Origin: Onthophagus taurus
Taxonomy: Eukaryota > Arthropoda > Insecta > Coleoptera > Scarabaeidae
Reading direction: 5' to 3'
Assembly: GCF_036711975.1 (NCBI RefSeq)
Contig: NC_091972.1
Location: 16,001,001 to 16,065,000 of the forward strand
DNA length: 64,000 nucleotides
Below the pieces are notes generated by a model. That model saw nothing but the letters and a program-made list of their open reading frames with translations. It was not told where the DNA came from and did no database searches. Both the position numbers and the translations under genes were made by a program. Shown here in pieces: positions 34,301 through 46,300 of the stretch (positions within the stretch are counted from its first letter, which is position 1; each line of letters opens with the position of its first letter).

Positions 34301-37300
34301 GTAAATCAACTTTGTTGATATTGCTTGATTTCACCAAAGCCTTTGATATACTTAAGTTTATCCCATCTTAAAGTTTATCAGGTTGGATGTACATGCGGTT
34401 AAACTTTTTTATAACTATCTTTCTAATAGAATTCAGTCTATTAAGTTGAATTCAGGTGTTCCACAAGGGTCTATTCTTGGACCAATTTTATTTGCTATTT
34501 ATACTTGCGACTTACTTTCTAAATTAAAGCATTGTTCTTACTCTATGCGGTTGATACGCAATTATATCACAGTTTTAAACCAAAACCTTCGATATGCCGT
34601 ATTATTACTGACGAATTGATTCCTTTATGCATCAAAAATTATTAATCATGGTTTGAACATTAATCCTAACAAGACTCAGGGTATTATATTTACAAAGGGG
34701 GTCAATGTTAAATGTTAAAGTCAATGTTACTAGAAAATCCTTTTTTTGCGTAAAATTCAAAGTCAATCTTTGTCTCAATAATGACAGAAACTGTTTTAAT
34801 GAGTTTCATACAGAATGTTTTTTATTTTGTGTTATACATAATACAATATCATGATGAGGTGATGATCTACACTGGTGCAATAGTTTATGGATAGACAATA
34901 GCACAAAAAGTGTTGTAGTGGACAAGATTTCAAAATGAGGCTACAAGTAATAATTAAATTACAATCTATTTGCAAAACTTTGTTATTGGTGACTTCTCAA
35001 ATATGATCTTCAATAACCTTGAATTTTTGCGTTAATAGACACTTAATGAATAGTTTCTAGGTCAACAACATTAAAATCACCCCGTTTAACAGTTAATAAT
35101 TTTTTTTCATAATAAAAATGTATGTATTTTTGTATTTAAGTGTGTTAAAGGATTAATTGGTAATAAATTGTTAGCATTAATTAGTTTATAATCTTTTATC
35201 TGGTTAGAACTTGGACAAATCTGGAAGTTGCTCATGTAGTTTAATGAATTCCAGGTCCGCTTTGTGCTCAACAAAGCGTGTATTTGAATTTTGTTGGTTA
35301 ATGTTTATCACCGCAAAAAGCGAAAATAAAACGTTCGATCAAAGTTTGGTAAATTCATACCAATTGTTGTACGCTTTATTCGACTTAATCTTTTCTAACG
35401 CTTTTTTGGATGAAAGAAGAGATTTATTCAACCCAAATTTTCCTGGTAAAAACATTAACCGAATTTAATCGAATATTATTATTATTGTTTTATTATTTTA
35501 GGTTTACCTCCAAATTGGATTGATACAGAATACAACCTTTTCCATACAGAACCTCCATCTATAATCGAAATTTTATATGAACACAAAGAAGATTTAACCG
35601 ACGTTCAATATTGCAAAGAGTACACGTTAAAATCGATTATTAAAGGTTGGATTGATAGAAAAGTTTTAGCGGTTAGTGGGGAACATTTAACTTTGTTACA
35701 TTCTTCCGTTTTTGATTTTAACTACAGCAGTTTAACTAAAGTTTACGAAAGCTTTTTATCAAATAATGGTGATTTCGATGAACGTATATTTTTAAGTAAG
35801 TTTTATTAAAACGTTACTTTTTATTATTTTTCTTTTATGTACTTATTTATTATTTGATTTTTTGATTTTATTTAGTTTATTTATTTTATTTATTTTTTTA
35901 GAGGAATATTTTAGACAAAAAACTGTTATGGAAACTTCAACAGGTAAATGTTCCTTTTATTTTATTGATGTTTCAAGTGTTGAAAGACTTTTTTAAATAA
36001 TTTATTTTTTAGCCGAACATGTTTCTACTCCTATTTCTGAATCAAAAACAGTTTGTAAATCATTTACAACGCCGTTAACATGTCGACAATATCTTCAACA
36101 GGAACAAATTTCGGATAATGTAACCTCAGTTTCACAGAATATAGCAAGGCTTAAAAATATTTTGGTTGGCAGGGGAACCTCTCCTAGTAAAGATTTAATT
36201 AATATTTTCAAGTAAATGATTCAAACATTTTTTATTTACGAAAAACGTAATATTTTTTTTTAGATCATTAAATCGAGATCCAACAGATATAGTTAATAAT
36301 CGAATTTTAGAACTTCAAACTAAATACATAACGCAATGTAAAGAAGAGATTGGCTCGAATACTTCTTCAACAGAAGAAATAAAAAATTTAAACGTTCGTT
36401 CCAATTTAATTGTGACTTTAGCGTACAAGTTACTTGAAGATATTTTAAAACCAGAAAGAAAAAACAATGTTAATGTCGGGGTAATTTAAGCCTTTTTTAA
36501 AATTCTTTCGATTAATTCTTAATTTCTTTTTATAGCCTCTAATAGAACGATTGGAATTTATATCAAGCATATTTATATGTAGCGTGGAAATCGTGGAATT
36601 TTCTTTTAATAATTACAACGATAAATTCCCAAGGAAATTTCCATGGAGTTTAAAAGTTTTTAATGTTCCTGCTTTTCAAATGATTAAAATTATCGAAATT
36701 ACAATCAGAGCAACAAGTGGACAATTGACGAGAAATGTTATTAAACATCTTATGCTTGTAAGTTAATATCTCATCTTTTTTCTTCTTTCAGTGCCATATC
36801 AGATTCCCACAATGTTAATAAATATTTGACACTGCATATTCCTGTCCAATCCACACAAGTGCTAGTAAAGACCCAATTTAAGGTTCTCAATGTCCTAGCG
36901 TCTGTGATGCCAATGTCGGTGTTAGTTTTGTACAAAACCTAATTCCTAAACCGTGTGAATACCATCTAAAGCGTTTCTATTCCTTGCATAACAATCGAGA
37001 TATAAAGTTGTGCTGGAAAATGATGTTGGCGGCGTGTAGTGTCGATTTTTCTTTCATTTTGGCGATAGTTTGGCGAACAGAATCTAATTTTTTAGAGTCC
37101 AAATCTCAGCTCCATATAATAACACCTACAAGCTAATTCCATAACCTTTGAACATTTTTTGACACAATTTTAATTGTCGTTACCGAAGAATGATTTCATT
37201 CTTAGAAATATTGCGATCTGTTTCAATTCTGCACTTGATCTCGTTATCTGGATCTAGTTGTTCCGTGATATAGGATCAAACTATCTGAATTGACTAAATT

Positions 37301-40300
37301 GAGGAAGCATCGGCGTGCGGTTAGCGACTGAATATCATACATTTTGTCTTAGTAACATTCATTTTTAGCCCCATTTCTTGACCTGTCGCATTTACATAAT
37401 CCAATATCTCTAAAGGCCTTGGATTTTGTCGCACTCCTTCATCACTCCAAGGTCTTTATTCTGTTGAAAATCATATCCGATATCCATTCCATGCTGACCT
37501 TTATCAAAAGCTTTTTCTTATTTGTTGAGCCAAAATTCTCAGAAAAAGACACTCTCTGAAAGCAACGCTTGGTCACGGCTTGATATTTGCAAGCAGTGGC
37601 GTAGCTTTAAATTTTCCTTTTAACCTTTCAATTCACGATATGTAAACATCCGCCAATGACTTTCTGGTGTCGAATGTTATGAATTTCAAGAATCTGACGT
37701 AGTGTCAAATCTTTAGTTTGAACTTAAGATGGTTGCTCTTATGTCTTGCAAAAGGACTGTTTCAAATAAGGTTAACCTAAAGACAAAATTAAACAAACAA
37801 AAGGAATTATTAATTTGTTTATTATTAATTTTATAGCATTATTTTCTTAAAACTAAAGCAAATGCTCAAATTGTTTGTCGTCGGTACTAATACAAGCTCT
37901 GCATTGTCGCAGAAAAGATCTTTTTAGTAATTCTGCAAATCTCTTTGCATTTATTTCTTCTGCTGCTATATAAATATTGTGGCGCAGTTCGGCAAGATTT
38001 TCAATCGGTTTTTAATACACTGTTTCTTTAATGCAATCCTAATAAAACAATCAAGGGCCCAGAGAATGAGGTGGCCACATAATCGAACGAAGACATCCAA
38101 TCCATCTTTCTGGCTATTCTGTATGCAATCCCGTACAGGATAAGTATAATGAGCTGGGCAACCATCTTGTTGAAACCACATTTCTCTGTAGATATTGAGT
38201 GGCACATCTTCTAACAAAGTTGTTAAATTATTTTGGAGGAAATACAAATAACATACGAAGGTATGAATTTTTTAAATAAACCGTTTTTTGCAGAAAAACA
38301 GGCAATAATATTTTTTAGGAAAAGAAAAATGGCAAGTGTTATACCATTTTGGAATCTTGACTAAACAGGCCATCTTTTAAAATAACTTGCCAAGTGTGTT
38401 GTACTACTCCTTTGTTTAGAAATCGTGTGTCAAACTTAATAGACATAAATTCTTTCAACCTTAATTCAATTAAACTAATACTTTTTTTTGCAAAACTAAC
38501 GACTTTTGTTATTTAGTTTGTGACTGCTATAGAAGCATGCTTCATAAGGAATACATTATTAAAAATATCACTATTAAATTGCGAACATTTCTGACCATAG
38601 TACCTAAAGATGTGATGTAGAAGAAAGATTTTTAACATTTTCAAAAATATGTCTATTACCACTTAAGTAAGAGACAGATTTTTTTTCTTATTTTTACTAA
38701 AACAGGTATGGGTTGGCCTCTCAACCGCTGCCCGCTTGGCGTTGAGTTTCGGGACAGCCTGTATATAAGGCAAAATGGCCTCACAGGTGCAAAGTCATTC
38801 CAAGTGCATTCCAAAAACTAAATTGGGTTTCCTTTCTCATCGACTTCTTATTCTTCCATGTACTATACGAAGAAAAACCTTCAAAGTGTGGCTCATCATA
38901 TAATATCTTTTAGTTTTTGTTTATTGTCAACTTATACTCTAATGCCTCCTCCTCCTGTCCCTCATCATCTCCCTTATCCATGCCCTCCCCTCTCCCTCCA
39001 TCCAACAAGCGCCACTACTTCATACCTCCCTCCCTCAAATCCTTACACCTGTCCTTCCATCACTTATTATTGTATCCCTCCTCTTCGACCTGAGCTCGCC
39101 GTTCCTGCTTTTCCACATCTCTACTTCTACCCTCCAACTCCTTCCACAATGTTGCCGCACCGAAAAAAATGTATCAAAAATACTGAAAATGAACAAAATG
39201 TACTGCATTCTGAGAGGAAATATTTTTTTTTAGCTAACAATGGATGTAGCAGTCCTGTTAGATTCTACTGTTCTTGGGTATTTACTACATTCCCTAACAA
39301 TGTACTGATTTCAGTACAATTGTACAGAATAAGAATTTTGTACTGAATTGCTACTTTCACGTACTTTATCCCTGAAATCGTACTGAATTCAGTACGATTG
39401 TACCGAAACGGCAACACTGGTGTTGACCCTTCCCTCCTCCTTCTTTGTATTTCCTGTGTTGAGTACCCTACTCTGATATAATATTTCCTTGTTTCTTGTT
39501 GTCTGTACTCCCACGTCCCAGTCTTAACCTCCCTCCAAAATGCTGCTCTGATTCAGCCCACCCTCGTACTTTATCACCCTTCGGCCTGCGTCCACCCTCA
39601 TCTTCTTCAGCATGAAATTCTCTCTCACTATACAGGTGTTCGGAAATGACGTGTACAATGCAAGACCACAAGTACCTTGACCAAAAATATTATGATTTAA
39701 CTCAACCTGTCTATACATATACAAAATTGCTTAGTTTAGCCGCTAGAGTGCTTTAAAAATAATATATTTTTTTAAATACGTAAATCGAGAAATCCCCAAT
39801 GGATTTTATTAATTTTTTGGTCATACGTTTGTATCAGTAGACTACAACTATTTGTTGAATAAACTCTAATTTCGAAAATTATAGGGTGTTTAAAAACTTT
39901 GTCACAATAAATTCTGCATTAATATTTTTTAAGCCCCTGTATAAACACTACCATTTTTTTTGTGAATAGTTACTTCAGTTTAGAAACGATTTTATCTCTT
40001 ACAAAATTTCAGTTGGGCGAATTATTTAGCTACAAAAAAATGTTTTCTAAATGCCCACAAGCGCGAATGAGTGATGTAAGGTAACACTAATAACGTTTTT
40101 TTAATAGTTGGCTAGATATAATTAATTTTAAAACAAAAACAGTTTATGTCACTTAAACTTGACAGCTGTATTCGTATTTTGCGCTTTATCTTTGATTCAT
40201 CATGAATTTTTAAAGCCCTCTAGCGGATAAACTAAGCAATTTTTTATATAGATACGTTGAGTTATATTTCTGGTCAAGATATTTGTGGTCTTCCGTTGTA

Positions 40301-43300
40301 CACGTCATTTCCGGACACCTGTATATCCCGGTGTTTCCCTGCTCAACCCCACGATCATATCTTTCAATATCTTTCTGGATCTCCCCCACCATCTTGTGTT
40401 ACTTTCACCCCCATATTTTCACTCCATACATTATCACACCATCATTCCCATTTCTTCCTTTTCAGTCTCCCGCCCTTGTTGAATTTTATAATCTTCGTCT
40501 TCTGAACATTCACCTCCAAATCCTTCTCATCAAAGTATGTCTTCATTGATCTCATCATCTCAATTTCAATTATTTAGCCTCTGTTGACACCACAACTAGA
40601 TCATATGCATATGCCAATGAATATGTCTTCTTGCTCATTCTATTCTTAATTCAAACTAATTATTTTTAATTGAACCATATTTAGATTGAAGAAACATCAT
40701 TAGAATCATTAATGTGGAAACATGACAGTGAATTATGGAAAGAAATCGATAAAGAAAATAATGTTATCCCAAAATTCGAAGATGTAGCACTTCCGCATCA
40801 AATCAATCGGGTTTTTAATATTAGTTGCAATGAGAAGAAAGAAAATAATCCTGGGTTAATGTCTCCTGTTCCATCTGCAATGGAAACGTTTCAATCACCA
40901 AATAGTTCTATTGATTTAGCTAAAAAGAATACGTTTCCTGATATTAAACCGGGACAATCTTTATTACAAAATAATCATTCAACTCAAATTGTTGTTGGAT
41001 CAGAAGGAACAAAAAAAGTTTTACAACTTCTTGACGCAAAAAGTGGTGAATTAATGGTTGAGTTATCATCGAAAACGCCAGAAATTAAACCAAAAAAAGG
41101 TGGAACTTTAGGAATAATATTAAGAAAAGTAAATAAATCGAATAAAATTTTATTTTATTTATTAAATTAATAATATTTTTAGTTTTATAATTTAGCGGGA
41201 GTCCGAATGTTTGAAATATGCAAATCATTAAACATAACCGATTTCCAACAAAAAATTTGGACAGTCCTAGAATATTCAGTGCGAGAAACCGATTTAATGA
41301 AAGATCGACATTTAGATCAATTATTAATGTGTGCCGTTTACGTTGTTTGTAAATTGTCGCAACGTCCCGTACAATTCGCAGATAACATAATGAAAGCGTA
41401 CAGGGCTCAACCTCAAGCAACATCGGACGTTTATCGAAAAGTAAACGGAGAACAAATAAACGGTGTTTATCAAGAATTGAATTTAATTGAATTTTATAAC
41501 ACCGTTTATACGGACAAAGTTAAAGATTTCGCTTTAAAATTTAAAATGACTGATAAACCTCAGCCCATTCATCGTGTTCATTTAAGTCCTTTACCGAGTG
41601 AGAAAGTATTAAGAGCTTCACCAAGAACAGAAATTTTAAGAAATGTATTTTTAAAACCATACGAAAGTCCAACAGGTTTAATTAATAATGAACATACAAT
41701 GAATTATTGTTTTAATCGAAGTACATCAGCGGTAAGTTTGTTAGTATAATAAAACGGACAAAAAAATTTTTAAGTCGCTATTAATATTATCTATTTTAAT
41801 ACTTCAGTATATTTAAATATAAGTGTTTGCGCTAATAGATAGAATCCAACTCGGGTTATTCCCCAAGTTGCTTTATTTCATGTTTATAGATAAACTCGGG
41901 TTATTCAGCGCTACATAGTTATATATTTGTATTGAACTAAAAGTAGAACTAGAAATATTAAAGAAGAATGTTTCTAGTTCTAGGTCTAGTGTTAGTTCTA
42001 ATACTTAGTTCTACTCTATATTTTCTGCATTAACGTAAACATCGCGATGCGTACGCAAGTTCTAGTGCAAGTGAAATAAATCAATCTCTTGTGGTTATTG
42101 CAAAAGAAAATTGCAACAAGGGGTGAAATGTCCGATTATTGAATATAAATTCCACCCTACGATAGAGCGAAGGATAAGATGAAACGCCTCTGGGAAGGTA
42201 AAACTGATAAACACGATGAAGTACTACATGTAAAATCGACAATTGGGCTCCAACAAAGTTTAATTGAAGAAATTAATGATAAAAATAAAATAATGCATGA
42301 GAGAATATTCATCTACAGGGGATGGGGGGAAACAACTTCTAGAAGGGTTGTGGAAAAAAGAAAGGTTATGTTTCAAGGCTTGGTGAGGAGCACAATGATG
42401 TACGGCGCAACAGTATGGGGATGGAGAGAACAAGCATTGCTGGAGGATGTACAAACAATGTATTGGAGATGGGTACTAGGGTTGGCAAGGGAGACTCCAG
42501 AGTATGTAGTGAGGGAGGAGGTTAAGGTGGATGCAGTAAGGGTGGAGGCTGGGAGAAGAGTAGCGAACTACGAGGAAATGATAGACATTGCAGGATCCAG
42601 GGGAGTGCTGGAAGGAAATTAAGGAGAGGGGGCTGATATATGGGCAAAGAGATAGGGAGGGATATTATAGAAGAGTGGGATATTTACTAACTGGGGTCGA
42701 AAATAAAAGAGTGGAGAGAGGAGAAATGTGGAGAGAATTGAGAGATAGGGACAGGGACATACAGAGGCAGGAAAGAAGGTCACATATACGGGAGGGGGAT
42801 ATAATGAAAAGTATAGTGAGATAGTGACAGAGGAATTGCCAAAGTATCTGTTGATAGAGGGGCATGATGAAGGGAAGAGATTGGTGGCCAGATTCTGCTG
42901 TGGCAATGAGGAGGGAGGGAACAGGTACTGGGTGGACGATGTGGAGAGTTGGTGTAGGCTGTGTGGAGAGGACGCTGGAACACATGCTGAGAGGCTGTAG
43001 TGAGTTAAGGGAGGAGGCGATGGACAGGAAGCAAATTTTGGGAGAGAGAGGGGTGAGGGCAAAAGGTGGATAAGGGAAGTGATTATGGCGAGGAGCCGAA
43101 GGTGTGGAGATGGGGGAGGTGGGTAGAGAGTTTGGGTGTATAGATATGTATTGTACTGTATAGTGTAAATGGTAAATTATTAACTAAAAAACAATAAGAC
43201 GCTTACATATTCATCTACAGAGAAATTGGAAAACTTAACAACAAATCATTTATCTGTTTTTATCTGTTTCAACAAGACAACAACCGAATGAAGTAATAGA

Positions 43301-46300
43301 ATGCAATAATTTATTTAAACCACTACCCTATAGAAGACAAGGTAAATGTGACAAAAGAAGTAAATGTACCACCAAATGAATGGCAACAATCAAACAACAG
43401 GAAAAGCAGTAATACGTAAACGAAGGGTATAAAAAGAACAAATGATAAGTGTACTGTCATGTCAGGCTAGAATCCTCTACCAAATCTGAAAATATTGTAG
43501 ATTTATTGAAAAATGATTTTGCAGCGGTGATATGTGAGCAAATAAATTGAAATACCCTGAATACTATTCTTCTTTCAAAACTCCGGCGGATTGAAAGGAA
43601 TGAATTTTGAAAAAATTGTAGAAGCCAAGCGGATCAAACGTAACGCGGTTTTTCATCCGCGCAAGACACTTATTCTAGAAAAATAGTGATTGAAGGACTA
43701 GCTGCGGTACAGACTTTACGTCATAATTACATCCTGCAATTTGGAAAATTAAGAAAAATGTGTTTTAAAATAATGCATTTAAACGTTCAATCGTTGGCAA
43801 ACAAATCTGCAGCAGTTGAAAGGTTATTTAGTGATCACGACATCGATATCCTATGCCTTACTGAACACTGGATGAAAAATTAAAACAAAGATCTTTATCA
43901 ATTTGTAAATTACACTCAATCTGCTATATTCATCAGACAGCAATTATTACATTGTGGAATATCTATTTACACTAAAAAAGGAATACAAATCCTGAATATC
44001 ACGAATATTCAAGCAAAAACAACTGAAAAACATTGTGAAGTGTTGGGTTACCACCTGCCCTTATTAAATATAATAGAAATTTGTGCCTACAGGTCGCCAT
44101 CAGATAATGTTTTGTATCTATAAATGTCTACTTAGCTTTAGTGTACCCAGACCAAATATCAGACCACACATATTAGACCTTTCACTTCATAATAGAACAG
44201 AAAAAGCGATATGTCACTAGAAAGAGATTTATTGGTAAAGAAGAAATAAACCTATTCCAACTACAGTTAGCCTGAGAAGATTGGTCTGAGATTTACCATG
44301 AAAATGACCCTAACTATAAATTTAACATGTTCCTTAACACCTTCATGCTTCAGTTTGAAGCTTGTTTTCCTTATAAGGTTTATAACTCAAGCGAAACAGG
44401 GTTCCGAACGATCGGGTTTTAACACAAATAAAAAATGCCCTAACCTTGATTCAAGAAACCTATCATAGAATAATGAAGACTTTAAAACTATATACAATAG
44501 TCCCAAAAAATTTTATTTGGAACAAATTGAACAATCCAAAAAAGAAAAGGTGCAGATTGTTGCATTGGAAAATAAAACTAAAACAACATGGAATATAATA
44601 AACTGGACGGGAAAGACATTCAATATTAACCTCAACTAGTTTAACTCCTTTAACGAGTTTTTCACAAATATTCCTAAGGACCTTATAAGCATTCTGCCAT
44701 TTACCCAAACTCAACCAGCGAAGTACCAACATACCATAATAAAATCATTCCAAGGCAAACGCACAGAGGATATGTTCGGAATCAGTATCCGTCTTTTGAA
44801 AGAAACCGTAAACATCATAAGAGATCCAGTTTCTGATATTATAAACTACTCAATTAGAAAGGGTGTGGTTCCCGATAGATTAAAACTTACAAAATTATAC
44901 CAATACTTAAAAAGGGTGGTCCCGAGAATATGAATAACTACAGACCTATTGCTATTCTGGCACTCCTAATAATAAACTATTTTGAAAAAAATAAATTTTT
45001 CACTTAGAAGCAATATGGGTTTAGGAAAGCTAAATCGACGGTAAATGCCCTTCAGAGACTGATTGAATGGGTTTACAATCGTTTCGAATGTGAGGAAAAC
45101 TGTCTAGCACACTTCCATGATCTTTCAAAAGTGTTTGACTGTGAGACTTTTCTGACTAAGATGGAATATTATGGTTTTCATGGAGTTACACTAAATCTTA
45201 TTTCGAAAGCCGCTCCCAAATAGTGGAATGGAATCAATTGAGGAGTGATATAAAATGTATTAAAATTGGAGTGCCTCTGGGTAGCATCTTAAGGTTACTT
45301 TACAGTAAGCTATTTTTCTTACATGCAAGTTATTGCGACAATATCTAGCGCGATTGGCTTTACATTTGGCAACTTTTAACTGCAATATTTCAATTGCAAT
45401 CAATGCTGCCAACACATATTATTTGACAGATTGAGGCACCTGTCCATAAACCAACAAAACACGTTATGTCGTTATATTTTACTGTTGGTAACACAAAAAG
45501 TAACTAAAAGACTCATCATACTTTCAGCGTAAATTCAAGAAATATATGTCCAAATCTATTATCTGCAAGTGCAAGAATACCAAAAAGAACGCGTCAGTTG
45601 CGCATGCGTGTAAGATAAATTACCGCAATATTTCTTGCCGGCAATGAAACTTGCGAACTGTAATGTGGCCTTTAGGGGCTCTGTTCTTTATTATCGATAT
45701 TAATGACTTACCCATTAGTATTGATTGTCTTACTCTCCTGTTTGCGGATGATACAATAACGTTGGTTTCGGGCTGCGGAAAAGAACATCTAGATAGTAAG
45801 GATCTTAGAACTTGCACATCTAACTGGTTTACTACCAATAAACTTGTTACAAATCGTGAAATGTCCAACAACATCTACTTAACAACTAGTCGAATTCATC
45901 ACGAGTTCCAAGGAGGAAAGGTGCAATATACGACCATGTAGAATTACTTTGTAACAGATTCAGTCGTCAAATATATGCAATTAGAAGGGTGCGACAATTA
46001 ATTGGCAACGAGGAAGCCAGGACAGTTTACTTTGCCTTATATCATGCTTCTATGCGGTATGGGGTAACTCTTCCCATGCTCAAAGAGTTTTCCGTCTGCA
46101 AAAGAAATTCGTTCGGGCAATTGATGGAGTTCCTCAAACATCAACATGCAACCTATTTACCATCTGCCTATATACACGAGAGGTTGTTGGAAAATAAAAA
46201 GAAAGAGGCCTCACTAAATAAGATTGAAGACGTACATATGTATGACACCAGACACTACCAATTAGTGCGTATTCTAAAAACTAGACTTACTCTAACCCAC

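Noticed and set aside
35211-35254. Extension of Rb-family exon 4 upstream to 35211 or to the acceptor near 35209
   Set aside because: Joining at that acceptor to exon 3 (phase 2) gives an in-frame stop within 13 codons; the acceptor before 35255 gives the conserved 'KRVFEFCWLMF' region in frame.
38858-39346. 162-codon Pro-rich plus-strand open frame
   Set aside because: It is antisense to the minus-strand R1-like LINE and runs through polypyrimidine sequence; not a gene.
42619-43062. Pro/Ser-rich minus-strand open frames of 67-147 codons
   Set aside because: They are the antisense of a purine-rich LINE coding strand, with composition-driven absence of stops and no homology or splice support.
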